From Lawsonibacter sp900766145 (GTDB lineage: Bacteria > Bacillota > Clostridia > Oscillospirales > Oscillospiraceae): a DNA stretch of 64,000 bases. The translations under genes were made by a program, and so were the position numbers. Below the pieces are notes generated by a model that saw only the letters and a program-made list of their open reading frames with translations, did no database searches and was not told the DNA's origin. Location of the stretch: assembly GCF_030372275.1 (NCBI RefSeq), contig NZ_JAUDDJ010000003.1; one strand, written 5' to 3'. Of this stretch, positions 34,605 to 43,122 are shown one piece after another (position 1 is the first letter of the stretch; each line of letters opens with the position of its first letter).

Positions 34605-35456
34605 CTACGAGTGTTTTTCCTGTGAGTGCCGGTAGCGTTTGCGGTACTCCATGGGGCTCATTCCCTCCAGGCGGCGGAAGCTCTGGGAGAAGTAGCTGGG
34701 GGAGGAGAAGCCCAGGATCTGAGCGATCTGGGAGAGGGTATAGTCGGTGTTGGTGAGCAAAAAGCGGCTCTCCTGGGTGCGCCGGGCAATGAGGTAGCTG
34801 ATGGGGGAGATATTATACTCTTTGCGGAAGGCGTGGACCAGGTAATATTTATTAATGTGGGCGATGGCAGACAGCTGGTCCAGGGTCAGGTTCTCTTTAA
34901 AGTGGTTATCAATGTAGCGCCGAACCAGATCGCACTCCCGGCTGATCTTATGTCCCGGCTCGGAGGAGGCGATGGCAAGGTCGTCCTGACGCTGAAGGCG
35001 CAGCAGGATAATGTCCAGCAGATGCTGGCACACCTGGTGATAGCCTGTCTGGCCGCCCCGGGCCTCCTGGAGCATCAGACGCAGGCAGGTGGTCAGCTCC
35101 TCCCAGCCTGAGGTGATATGGGACAGGGCGTAGCCCCCCGTGTCAGCTAGGACTTCCAGCCCCTCCACGCCCAGCACTGTGTACTCCATGGGGCTGCCCG
35201 CCTGGCTCAGCTCGGTGTGCGGAACGCCGGCGTTGACCAGCACCAGGTCGCTGACAGCCACGGAGAAGCTCTCATGCTGAAGCTGAAAGCGGCCCCGGCC
35301 TGCAGTGACGAAGAACAGCTCGGTACAGGCGTGGGTGTGAATGGTACTGTTCCACTCCTGGCTGTATTGGGCGCAGGTAATATACAACAGCTTGGCCTGA
35401 TTCTGCTCAGGAGAAGCTTGAGACTCTTGGGAGAAAATATGATGACTGGTGCTCAT
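34605..35456 (-). CDS. AraC-family transcriptional regulator (second)
   Basis: 283-aa regulator with an N-terminal cupin sensor (HTHACTELFFVTAGRG) and a C-terminal AraC HTH pair (LTLDQLSAIAHINKYYLVHAFRKE and LSQIAQILGFSSPSYFSQSFRRLEGMSPMEY). ATG 35456 with AAGGAGG 10 nt upstream. It is divergent from the sugar-transport arm, so the 550-nt gap between them is the probable control region. It differs clearly from the first regulator and is not a recent duplicate. Confidence 0.88.
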   Translation of the reverse strand: MSTSHHIFSQESQASPEQNQAKLLYITCAQYSQEWNSTIHTHACTELFFVTAGRGRFQLQHESFSVAVSDLVLVNAGVPHTELSQAGSPMEYTVLGVEGLEVLADTGGYALSHITSGWEELTTCLRLMLQEARGGQTGYHQVCQHLLDIILLRLQRQDDLAIASSEPGHKISRECDLVRRYIDNHFKENLTLDQLSAIAHINKYYLVHAFRKEYNISPISYLIARRTQESRFLLTNTDYTLSQIAQILGFSSPSYFSQSFRRLEGMSPMEYRKRYRHSQEKHS

Positions 35457-36012
35457 GGAGCGCGCACCTCCTTCCAAAAACAGGAATGTCGAAGAAGCAG
35501 GATGGCAGGGAATCGTTGTAGGAAAATTGCGCTTCCTAAGGGAAAAGTTTTATAGAAATGGCGGTTTGCAAGAGAGCGGCATCAGAGATTTTGCTTTCCT
35601 CGCGTTTGCTACTATTATAAAGCTTGGAGGAGAATTGTGCAACTTCTAAAAAAGAAGACTTGAATTTAAAAAAAACTTGCGCGAAACGAAAAGGGGAAAA
35701 TCGAGTAAAACTTGCAAATTATTCATTCTTCCTAAAAAGAAAGGGAATGGAACGGGGGCTTTCCAGCAAAACTGCGAAAAAAGCAAGATATATAAAAAGT
35801 ATAGCAAGAAAGGAATTGCTTAAGGAAATTGTAAGCGTATACTTGAATTTAGAAAGCCGCGAGGGACAACCACGGTTGGATTCTTGCGGACAACGGCGTA
35901 AATGCAGAGCATAGGGTAGGTTCGGATGGACTTAAGGGAAGGAATCAAACGCAGACGACTTTCTGCCCAGGCATCTGCAAAACGTAATTTTTTAGAGGAG
36001 GAATGATGAAAC
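35457..36012. other. AT-rich divergent control region of the glycan locus
   Basis: 556 nt without a credible gene and much richer in A+T than its neighbours. It contains the transport-arm promoter at 35816-35843 and an 11-nt direct repeat ACTTGAATTTA (35658-35668 and 35841-35851), the second copy touching the -10 box. The repeat may be an AraC-type half-site pair, but chance is possible in such AT-rich DNA. Confidence 0.55.
35816..35843 (+). promoter_or_regulatory. Promoter of the galacto-N-biose transport/phosphorylase arm
   Basis: TTGCTT (35816-35821), 16-nt spacer, TATACT (35838-35843), leaving a leader of about 160 nt before the binding-protein gene. Confidence 0.6.
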
Positions 36013-37365
36013 ATGAAAAAGTTCCTGAGCCTGACTCTGGCCGCTTCCATGTCTCTTGCGCTCCTGGCTGGCTGCGGCAGCAGCAATGGCGGTGGCAGCG
36101 ATGCCAGCAAGAGCGGTGACGGCAGCAACACTGCCGGCGGCACCATTAAGGTAGCCGCCATCGAGACCAGCTACGGCACCGAGGTTTGGCAGAAGGTGGC
36201 TGACGCCTTCACCGAGCAGACCGGCATCAAGGTCGAGCTGACCATCGACAAGAAGCTGGAGGATGTCATCGGCCCCGCTATGCAGGGCGGCGAGTATCCC
36301 GACGTGGTGCACCTGGCTGTCGGCCGTGAGGCGGCTCTGACTGAGCAGTTCATCAAGGACAAGAACATCGCTGAGATCACCGACGTGCTGTCCATGAAGG
36401 TTCCTGGTGAGGATGTCACCGTGGGCGACAAGATCATCCCCGGCTTCGTCAACGACAACTCCACCACCAACCCCTATGCCGACGGCAAGACCTATCTGGC
36501 TCCTATGTTCTACTCCCCCTGCGGCCTGTTCTACAACAAGGGCCTGTTTGAGGAGAAGGGCTGGGAGGTTCCCAACACTTGGGACGAGATGTGGGAGCTG
36601 GGCGACAAGGCCAAGGCCGAGGGTATCTCCCTGTTCACCTACCCCACCACCGGTTACTTTGACGCCTTCTTCTATGCTCTGATGTATGAGGCCGGCGGCG
36701 AGGAGTTCTTCTACGACGCCACTCACTATGCTGAGGGCATCTGGGATACCGATGCTGCCAAGACCTGCTTCGATATCGTGGAGAAGCTGGCTTCCTACAC
36801 CAACCCCATCACTCCTGCCCAGGCCAACGATCAGGACTTCACCCAGAACCAGCAGCTGGTGCTGGACAACAAGGCCCTGTTCATGCCCAACGGCACCTGG
36901 ATCGTCTCTGAGATGGCCGAGGCTCCCCGCGCTGACGGCTTCGAGTGGGGCATGACCGCTCTGCCCGCCATCACCGAGGGCGGCGACCGTTACAGCTACA
37001 CCTTCTTTGAGCAGATGTGGATCCCCGCTGGCGCTGAGAACATCGATGGCGCCAAGCAGTTCATCGCCTTTATGTACAGCGATAAGGCTGCCGATCTGTT
37101 CGCCGAGGCCGGCGCTGCTCAGCCTGTTACCGGCATCGTGGATAAGCTGACTGGCGACAACCAGATCTTCTACGGCATCTATGACGACGGCGCTAAGGCC
37201 GCCCTGGGCGCCTTCGCCTCCTACAAGTCCGTGGCCGGCCTGGGCACCCAGCGCGAGGTCTTCTTCGATCCCATCAATGCCCTGGTCTCCGGGTCCATGA
37301 CCAAGGACGAGTGGGTGAGCAGCATCAAGACCGCCAGCGATCAGATGCGTGCCAACCTGACCTGA
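36013..37365 (+). CDS. ABC sugar-binding lipoprotein of the galacto-N-biose locus
   Basis: 450-aa extracellular solute-binding protein of the type 1 family. Signal peptide with lipobox LLAGC (Cys22), then a Gly/Ser-rich linker to residue 45. The fold motifs VWQKVADAFTEQTGIKVE and PMFYSPCGLFYNKGLFEEKGWEVP are typical of oligosaccharide-binding components. Codon use is strongly optimised, implying high expression. GAGGAGG at 35995-36001. Located with two MalFG-type permeases and a GH112 phosphorylase, so it likely captures galacto-N-biose or lacto-N-biose. Confidence 0.9.
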   Translation: MKKFLSLTLAASMSLALLAGCGSSNGGGSDASKSGDGSNTAGGTIKVAAIETSYGTEVWQKVADAFTEQTGIKVELTIDKKLEDVIGPAMQGGEYPDVVHLAVGREAALTEQFIKDKNIAEITDVLSMKVPGEDVTVGDKIIPGFVNDNSTTNPYADGKTYLAPMFYSPCGLFYNKGLFEEKGWEVPNTWDEMWELGDKAKAEGISLFTYPTTGYFDAFFYALMYEAGGEEFFYDATHYAEGIWDTDAAKTCFDIVEKLASYTNPITPAQANDQDFTQNQQLVLDNKALFMPNGTWIVSEMAEAPRADGFEWGMTALPAITEGGDRYSYTFFEQMWIPAGAENIDGAKQFIAFMYSDKAADLFAEAGAAQPVTGIVDKLTGDNQIFYGIYDDGAKAALGAFASYKSVAGLGTQREVFFDPINALVSGSMTKDEWVSSIKTASDQMRANLT

Positions 37366-37399
37366 GTTCCTGAGTTCGAAACGTAATCACGAGCGTACG

Positions 37400-37438
37400 G
37401 GGACGGCGAGCGGTAACTCGCTCGCCGTCCCTCTTTAT
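37400..37438 (+). terminator. Hairpin between binding protein and permease
   Basis: 13-bp stem GGGACGGCGAGCG / CGCTCGCCGTCCC with a 6-nt loop, followed by TCTTTATC. Probably a partial terminator or mRNA stabiliser giving more binding protein than permease, as is common in sugar ABC operons. Confidence 0.7.
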
Positions 37439-37500
37439 CAAAAAATGTGAACAAGCTGTAAACGGGCCGCCTTGCGGCCAAGACGAAAGGAGCTGAGTGT

Positions 37501-38385
37501 GTGAGAAGGAACAAAGGGCGCAGCCGCTTTCTTGTGCTGTGTGTGGCTCCTGCCACCATCCTGTTTTTCATCTTTATGATCGTTCCCACGTTGAACGTGT
37601 TCCGCATGTCCCTGTATGAACGAGGTGCTTATTCGCCCACCGAGACCTTTGTTGGTCTGAGCAACTTTACGGCCCTGCTTAACGACTCCCTGTTTATCCG
37701 CTCCATGCAGAATACCATTCTGCTGGTGGTGGTGGTCACCATGGTGACCTTTGCCTTCGCGCTGATTTTCGCCAGCATTTTGACCCATGAGAACGTCAAG
37801 GGCAAGAATCTGTTCCGGGTCATTTTCTATATCCCCAATATCCTGTCCGTCGTTGTTATTTCCGGTATCTTCTCCGCCATCTATAAGCCCGAGAACGGTA
37901 TGCTCAACAGCATCATCTCCATGTTCGCCGGAAAGACAGTGACCATCCTGTGGAAGGATGCTCCCCTGGTCATGGTCAGTATCATCATCGCCATGATCTG
38001 GCAGGCCATCGGCTACTACATGGTCATGTACATGGCCTCCATGGCCAGCGTGCCTGAGAGCCTCTATGAGTCCGCCAGCCTGGACGGCGCGGGCCGGATG
38101 CGTCAGTTCTTCCAGATCACCATTCCTCTGATCTGGACCAACATCCGCACCACCCTTACCTTCTTCATCATTTCCACCATCAATATGGCCTTCCTGTTTG
38201 TCAAGGCCATGACCTCCGGCGGCCCCAACGGCGCCTCTGAGGTTGCCCTTTCCTACATGTACGGACAGAAGGACGCCGGTCTGTATGGCTACTCCATGGC
38301 CATCGGCGTGGTGATCTTCCTGTTCTCCTTCCTGCTCTCCGCCCTGGTCAACCACGCTACCAAGCGGGAGCCCCTGGAATTTTAA
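37501..38385 (+). CDS. ABC sugar permease (MalF/UgpA type)
   Basis: 294-aa inner-membrane protein with six predicted helices. The cytoplasmic EAA loop reads ESASLDGAGRMRQFFQITIPLI around residues 190-215. GTG start 8 nt after AAAGGAG. Partner of the next permease; both need an ATPase not encoded here. Confidence 0.9.
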   Translation: MRRNKGRSRFLVLCVAPATILFFIFMIVPTLNVFRMSLYERGAYSPTETFVGLSNFTALLNDSLFIRSMQNTILLVVVVTMVTFAFALIFASILTHENVKGKNLFRVIFYIPNILSVVVISGIFSAIYKPENGMLNSIISMFAGKTVTILWKDAPLVMVSIIIAMIWQAIGYYMVMYMASMASVPESLYESASLDGAGRMRQFFQITIPLIWTNIRTTLTFFIISTINMAFLFVKAMTSGGPNGASEVALSYMYGQKDAGLYGYSMAIGVVIFLFSFLLSALVNHATKREPLEF

Positions 38386-38397
38386 GGAGGTGCCCCA

Positions 38398-39282
38398 ATG
38401 CAAGAGAAGAAAACCTCCGGAAGCCGGATCTATAAGGTATTTATCTATGTGGCCCTCATCGCCCTGGCTGTCTCCATTGTGGTGCCTGTTTTCTGGGTGT
38501 TCATGGCCTCGATTAAGCAGAACAGCGAGTTCTACGGCAACCCCTGGACGCTGCCCGCTGGCTTCTACTGGCAGAACTTTGTCAATGCATGGAACACCGC
38601 CAAGATGGGCGAGTACATGCTCAACTCTGTGATCGTCACTGCCTTGGCTCTGGTGATCCTGCTGGTGGTGGCTCTGCCCGCCGCTTACTGCCTGTCCCGT
38701 TTCTACTTTAAGGGACGCAAGTTCCTGAACACCGCCTTCATGGCCGGCCTGTTCATCAACGTCAACTACATCGTAGTCCCCATTTTCCTGATGCTGCGGG
38801 ACGGCGATACCTTCCTGAAAAACACCATCGGTACCCAGTTCCTGCTGAACAACCTGGTGGTGCTGGCCCTGGTGTATGCCGCCACGGCTCTGCCCTTCAC
38901 CATTTATCTGCTGTCGGGCTACTTTGCCACTCTGCCCCATGACTTTGAGGAGGCGGCCTACATCGACGGAGCCGGCTACGGCAAGACCATGGTCAAGATC
39001 ATTTTCCCCATGGCTCAGCCCTCTATCGTAACCATCATCCTCTTCAACTTCCTGTCCTTCTGGAATGAGTACATCATCTCCATGACATTGATGAGCTCCT
39101 CCACCGGCAGCAAGACCCTCCCCGTTGGTCTGCTGAACCTGATGCAGGCCCAGCAGTCGGCGGCTCAGTACGGCACCATGTATGCCGGTCTGGTGCTGGT
39201 GATGCTGCCCACCCTGATCCTCTACATCTGCGTGCAGAAGAAGCTGATCCAGGGCATGACCGTGGGCGGACTGAAAGGTTAA
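38398..39282 (+). CDS. ABC sugar permease (MalG/UgpE type)
   Basis: 294-aa membrane protein with six helices. EAA loop EEAAYIDGAGYGKTMVKIIFPMA around residues 182-205, and the MalG-type C-terminal KKLIQGMTVGGLKG. TAAGGAGGTG ribosome binding site, 12 nt after the previous stop. Confidence 0.9.
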   Translation: MQEKKTSGSRIYKVFIYVALIALAVSIVVPVFWVFMASIKQNSEFYGNPWTLPAGFYWQNFVNAWNTAKMGEYMLNSVIVTALALVILLVVALPAAYCLSRFYFKGRKFLNTAFMAGLFINVNYIVVPIFLMLRDGDTFLKNTIGTQFLLNNLVVLALVYAATALPFTIYLLSGYFATLPHDFEEAAYIDGAGYGKTMVKIIFPMAQPSIVTIILFNFLSFWNEYIISMTLMSSSTGSKTLPVGLLNLMQAQQSAAQYGTMYAGLVLVMLPTLILYICVQKKLIQGMTVGGLKG

Positions 39283-39291
39283 GGTGCAGCT

Positions 39292-39492
39292 ATGAGATTT
39301 TGGAAAGAACATGTGGCCCTGCGGGTCAGCCTGATCCTGATCCTGACCGTGGTAGGTCTGGCGATGGTGATCGGCGGCTGGAAGATGACCGGAGAGATGA
39401 CCGGCCTGATCATTATGCTGGTGGGCCTGGTGCTGCTCATCGCGGCGCTGGCCATCTACAACAAGCCCTTCCAGGACGAACGCAGACGCTGA
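39292..39492 (+). CDS. 66-aa small membrane protein of the glycan locus
   Basis: Two hydrophobic helices (about residues 8-27 and 33-55) joined by a short loop with a charged C-terminus (YNKPFQDERRR). It starts 9 nt after the permease stop with AAGG upstream. Codon use resembles its neighbours. No family recognised; possibly an accessory to the transporter. Confidence 0.65.
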   Translation: MRFWKEHVALRVSLILILTVVGLAMVIGGWKMTGEMTGLIIMLVGLVLLIAALAIYNKPFQDERRR

Positions 39493-39601
39493 AAAGCAAA
39501 CATGCCGGGCGAGTGCAGTCCCGTGCCCGCCCGGCTTTGTATACGCCCCAATGGGGCGTGGGAGAGAAACGGATTTGGACCTTTTATAAGGAGATTGAAC
39601 T

Positions 39602-41773
39602 ATGAGTGATTTGAAGCAAAACCGGGGACGGGTCACCATCCCCACCGACGTGGACGTGGTACCTGAGACTCTGGAGCTGCTGGAGCGCTGGGGGGCGGAC
39701 GCCATCCGGGACTGTGACGGCACCGACTATCCTGAGCAGCTCAAAAGCGTAGACGCCAAGGTGTACTCCACCTACTATACCACCCGCAAGGACAACGCCT
39801 GGGCCAAGGCCAACCCGGACGAGGTGCAGCAGTGCTACATCATGACCGGTTTCTATACCGCCAGCCAGGGCCCCCTGTCCATCCCCCTGATGAAGGGCAT
39901 CAGCCCCGAGCTGATGCAGGTGAACACCCGGGACGACATCAAGCGCTGGTGGGAAGTGATGGACCGCACCACCGGCCAGCCTGTGCCCGCCGACCAGTGG
40001 CGCTATGACGAGGAGAGCGGCTGTGTGGTGCTGGACAAGCCTGAGTTTTTCCACGACTACACCGTCAGCTTCCTGGCCTACCTCATCTGGGACCCTGTGC
40101 ACATGTATAACGCCGTCACCAACGACTGGAAGGACTTTGAGCACCAGATCACCTTTGACGTGCGTCAGCCCAAGACCCACAAGTTTACCATGGAGCGCCT
40201 GCGCAAGTTCATCGCCGAGCATCCCTATGTAAACGTCATCCGTTATACCACCTTCTTCCACCAGTTTACTCTGGTGTTTGACGAGCTCAAGCGGGAGAAG
40301 TATGTGGACTGGTACGGCTACTCCGCCTCGGTCTCTCCCTTCATCCTGGAGCAGTTTGAGAAGGAAGTGGGCTATAAGTTCCGCCCCGAGTTCATCATCG
40401 ACCAGGGCTACTACAACAACCAGTACCGCATCCCCAGCAAGGAGTTCAAGGACTTTATGGCCTTCCAGCGCCGGGAGGTGGCCAAGCTGGCCAAGGAGAT
40501 GGTGGACATTACCCACGAGCTGGGCAAAGAGGCCATGATGTTCCTGGGCGACCACTGGATCGGCACCGAGCCCTATATGGACGAGTTCAAGACCATTGGC
40601 CTGGACGCGGTGGTGGGCTCCGTGGGCAACGGCTCCACCCTGCGCCTGATCTCCGATATCCCCGGCGTCAAGTACACCGAGGGACGTTTCCTGCCTTACT
40701 TCTTCCCCGACACCTTCCATGAGGGCGGCGACCCTGTGAAGGAGGGCAAGGAGAACTGGGTGACCGCCCGCCGCGCCATCCTCCGCAAGCCCATCGACCG
40801 CATCGGCTACGGCGGCTATCTGAAGCTGGCCTGCCAGTTCCCCGAGTTCATCGACTATCTGGAGAGCGTGTGCAACGAGTTCCGGGAGCTGTATGAGAAC
40901 ATCAAGGGCACCACTCCCTACTGTGTCAAGACCGTGGCTGTCCTCAATGCCTGGGGCAAGGCCCGTTCCTGGGGCTGCCACATGGTCCATCACGCCCTGT
41001 ATCAGAAGCAGAACTACTCCTATGCCGGCGTGATCGAGGCCCTGTCCGGCGCTCCCTTTGACGTGAAGTTCATCAGCTTTGACGACATCAAGAATAATCC
41101 CAAGTGCCTGGAGGGCATCGACGTCATCCTGAACATCGGCGACGGCGACACCGCTCATACCGGCGGCTACTGGTGGGAGGATCCCGCCATCTCCTCCGCC
41201 ATCAAGGCCTTTGTCTACAACGGCGGCGGCTTCATCGGCGTGGGCGAGCCCACCGGCCACCAGTATCAGGGCCGCTACCTGCAGCTGGCTCAGGTGCTGG
41301 GCGTGGAGAAGGAGACCGGTTTCACCCTGGGCTACGACAAGTACAACTGGGAGCAGCATCCCGACCACTTCATCCTGGCCGACTGCAAGGGTGAGATGGA
41401 CTTCGGCGAGGGCAAGAAGAGCATCTACGCCCTGCCCACCGCTGAGATCCTGGTGCAGAAGGACAAGGAGGTCCAGATGGCGGTGAACGAGTACGGCTCC
41501 GGCCGTGCGGTGTACCTGTCCGGCCTGCCCTACTCCTTCGAGAACAGCCGTGTGCTGTATCGCTCCATCCTGTGGAGCACCCACGACGAGGCGGAGCTGA
41601 ACAAGTGGTTCTCCTCCAACTACAACGTAGAGGTCCACGCCTACGTGAAGAACGGCAAGTACTGCGTGGTCAACAACACCTACGAGCCCCAGTCCACCAC
41701 GGTCTACAAGGGCGACGGCTCCAGCTTCCAGCTGGATCTGGCTGCCAATGAGATCCGCTGGTACGAGATCTGA
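39602..41773 (+). CDS. lnpA: 1,3-beta-galactosyl-N-acetylhexosamine phosphorylase (GH112)
   Basis: 723-aa cytoplasmic phosphorylase splitting galacto-N-biose or lacto-N-biose with phosphate into galactose 1-phosphate and GalNAc or GlcNAc. The sequence begins RGRVTIPTDVDVVPETLEL and contains FLGDHWIGTEPYMDEF, whose Asp317 corresponds to the known catalytic acid (Asp313 in the Bifidobacterium enzyme). A Rossmann-like domain follows around residues 440-620 (VILNIGDGDTAHTGGYWW, GGGFIGVGEPTG) and a small beta domain ends the protein. AAGGAG at 39588-39593. Its presence with NahK-like kinase, galE and a sugar importer defines the pathway. Confidence 0.95.
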   Translation: MSDLKQNRGRVTIPTDVDVVPETLELLERWGADAIRDCDGTDYPEQLKSVDAKVYSTYYTTRKDNAWAKANPDEVQQCYIMTGFYTASQGPLSIPLMKGISPELMQVNTRDDIKRWWEVMDRTTGQPVPADQWRYDEESGCVVLDKPEFFHDYTVSFLAYLIWDPVHMYNAVTNDWKDFEHQITFDVRQPKTHKFTMERLRKFIAEHPYVNVIRYTTFFHQFTLVFDELKREKYVDWYGYSASVSPFILEQFEKEVGYKFRPEFIIDQGYYNNQYRIPSKEFKDFMAFQRREVAKLAKEMVDITHELGKEAMMFLGDHWIGTEPYMDEFKTIGLDAVVGSVGNGSTLRLISDIPGVKYTEGRFLPYFFPDTFHEGGDPVKEGKENWVTARRAILRKPIDRIGYGGYLKLACQFPEFIDYLESVCNEFRELYENIKGTTPYCVKTVAVLNAWGKARSWGCHMVHHALYQKQNYSYAGVIEALSGAPFDVKFISFDDIKNNPKCLEGIDVILNIGDGDTAHTGGYWWEDPAISSAIKAFVYNGGGFIGVGEPTGHQYQGRYLQLAQVLGVEKETGFTLGYDKYNWEQHPDHFILADCKGEMDFGEGKKSIYALPTAEILVQKDKEVQMAVNEYGSGRAVYLSGLPYSFENSRVLYRSILWSTHDEAELNKWFSSNYNVEVHAYVKNGKYCVVNNTYEPQSTTVYKGDGSSFQLDLAANEIRWYEI

Positions 41774-41790
41774 TCCATCGACTGCAAATA

Positions 41791-41832
41791 AAAGAAGCGG
41801 CACAGCAACTGCTGTGCCGCTTCTTTTTTTCC
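41791..41832 (+). terminator. Terminator of the galacto-N-biose arm
   Basis: 17-bp stem 41791-41807 / 41810-41826 followed by seven T residues. Confidence 0.92.
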
Positions 41833-41870
41833 TCTCATATCATATCGAAAGATAGGGGAGGGGAGGTAGC

Positions 41871-41912
41871 AGAATAAAAAAACAGGTCTGAGACATAGTC
41901 TCAGACCTGTTA
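41871..41912 (-). terminator. Terminator of the ribosomal protein operon
   Basis: Minus strand: stem AACAGGTCTGAGA / TCTCAGACCTGTT with a 5-nt loop, then seven T residues, 20 nt after the rplL stop. Confidence 0.92.
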
Positions 41913-41930
41913 AAAACAAGAGAAGTGAAA

Positions 41931-42308
41931 TTACTTCAGCTCCACCTTGGCGCCGGCCTCTTCCAGCTTCTTCTTCAGCTCCTCGGCCTCGTCCTTGGAG
42001 ACACCCTCCTTCAGAGCCTTGGGAGCGCCCTCGACCAGGCCCTTAGCCTCAGCCAGGCCCAGGCCGGTGATCTCACGGACAGCCTTGATGACCTTGATCT
42101 TAGCAGCAGCGTCGAAGCCAGCCAGGACAACGTCAAACTCGGTCTTCTCCTCAGCAGCGGGAGCAGCAGCGCCGCCAGCGGCGGGAGCAGCCATAGCAGC
42201 GGCGGAAACGCCGAACTCCTCCTCCAGAGCGTGCACCAGCTCGGACAGCTCCAGAACGGTCAGGCCCTTAACTTCCTCGATGAGAGCGGTAATCTTCTCG
42301 CTAGCCAT
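41931..42308 (-). CDS. rplL: 50S ribosomal protein L7/L12
   Basis: 125-aa stalk protein. N-terminal dimerisation helix, Ala/Gly-rich hinge (AAAMAAPAAGGAAAPAAEE) and C-terminal factor-binding domain (KTEFDVVLAGFDAAAKIKVIKAVREITGLGLAEAK). Normal length. Last gene of the operon. Confidence 0.98.
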   Translation of the reverse strand: MASEKITALIEEVKGLTVLELSELVHALEEEFGVSAAAMAAPAAGGAAAPAAEEKTEFDVVLAGFDAAAKIKVIKAVREITGLGLAEAKGLVEGAPKALKEGVSKDEAEELKKKLEEAGAKVELK

Positions 42309-42365
42309 GATAAAATACCTCCTAAATGAATGATAATTTCTTAAATAATAATGATTGCCGGATTC

Positions 42366-42911
42366 TTACTCGGCGGGGGCAGCCTCGGGCTCGGCAGCGG
42401 CCTCTACGAAGCCGCCCTTCTCCTCGGCGATAGCCTTCAGGACGATAGCCAGGCTGGTGATGGGAGCCAGCATGGTGCCCAGAACCTGAGCCTGCAGGAC
42501 CTCCTTGGAGGGCAGCTCAGCGATAGCCAGGATCTCGTTCAGGGGCAGCACCTTGCCGTCCATAAAGCCGGCCTTGATGACGAACTTAGAGCCATTGAAC
42601 TGCTTGGCAAACTTGTTGATGACGCGCATGGGAGCGATGGGATCGCTGTGGCTGATAGCCAGAGAAGTGGTGCCGTTGAGGCAATCAGACAGCTCGCCCA
42701 GGCCAGCGCCCTCGGCAGCAAAACGGGTGAGGGTGTTCTTGACAACGGCGTACTCTACGTCGTTCTTACGCAGCTCCGTACGAAGCGCGGTATCCTCAGC
42801 CACGGTGATGCCCTTATAGTCGACCAGCACACCGGAGGCGGCGTTCTGCAGCTTCTCGGTCATCTCAGCCACGATAGCCTTCTTGGCTTCCAGGACATTT
42901 GCGTTAGGCAT
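42366..42911 (-). CDS. rplJ: 50S ribosomal protein L10
   Basis: 181-aa stalk base protein; binds the L10 leader and L12 dimers. Start MPNANVLEAKKAIV at 42911 with GGAGGTG upstream. Upstream in-frame codons overlap the leader hairpin and are not translated in the family. The Ala/Glu-rich C-terminus (EEKGGFVEAAAEPEAAPAE) is longer than in many homologues. Confidence 0.97.
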   Translation of the reverse strand: MPNANVLEAKKAIVAEMTEKLQNAASGVLVDYKGITVAEDTALRTELRKNDVEYAVVKNTLTRFAAEGAGLGELSDCLNGTTSLAISHSDPIAPMRVINKFAKQFNGSKFVIKAGFMDGKVLPLNEILAIAELPSKEVLQAQVLGTMLAPITSLAIVLKAIAEEKGGFVEAAAEPEAAPAE

Positions 42912-42938
42912 TTGGGATTCACCTCCAGAGAAATAATG

Positions 42939-43050
42939 AAAAAACGCTGTTTCCGCGCACAAAGACGGACACAGCGTGAAATTACATAAATAAATTCTCA
43001 CTGCACTCTCGGCAGGACTTCCGCTTGCGCAGCCTGCTGTCTTTGAACGC
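42939..43050 (-). ncRNA. Ribosomal L10 leader with internal terminator
   Basis: Leader of rplJL. The 5' part has a long irregular hairpin (GCAGG / CCTGC arms around 43013-43037). The 3' part is an attenuator-like terminator: CGCTGT and TCCG pair with CGGA and ACAGCG (42976-42945), then six T residues (42944-42939). L10 or the L10-L12 complex binding this leader to repress its operon is known in Firmicutes; the exact fold here is my manual reading. Confidence 0.65.
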
Positions 43051-43057
43051 GATAATT

Positions 43058-43086
43058 ATTATATCCATTCCCGCGGACTTTGTCAA
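43058..43086 (-). promoter_or_regulatory. Consensus promoter of rplJL, inside a hairpin
   Basis: Minus strand: TTGACA (43086-43081), 17-nt spacer, TATAAT (43063-43058), a perfect consensus. The -35 sits in the loop of an inverted repeat (CCCGCGGA / TCCGCGGG, 43070-43077 and 43093-43100, with flanking ATATCC arms). Confidence 0.88.
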
Positions 43087-43122
43087 GCAAAATCCGCGGG
43101 AAATTGGATATTTTTTGATGAA

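Noticed and set aside
35831..35844. Catabolite-repression (cre) box at the sugar operon promoter
   Set aside because: TGTAAGCGTATACT has two mismatches at key positions and overlaps the -10; too weak to call.
35624..35914. 96-codon Lys-rich frame in the divergent control region
   Set aside because: Product of AT-rich promoter DNA, low complexity; it overlaps the promoter itself.
37438..39723. 761-codon open frame opposite the permease genes
   Set aside because: Rich in His, Gln, Asp and Gly as expected from antisense of hydrophobic codons; no start signal or domain.
39584..41803. Very long open frame (739 codons) opposite the GH112 gene
   Set aside because: It mirrors GC-rich codon positions of the phosphorylase, has no ribosome binding site and no recognisable protein.
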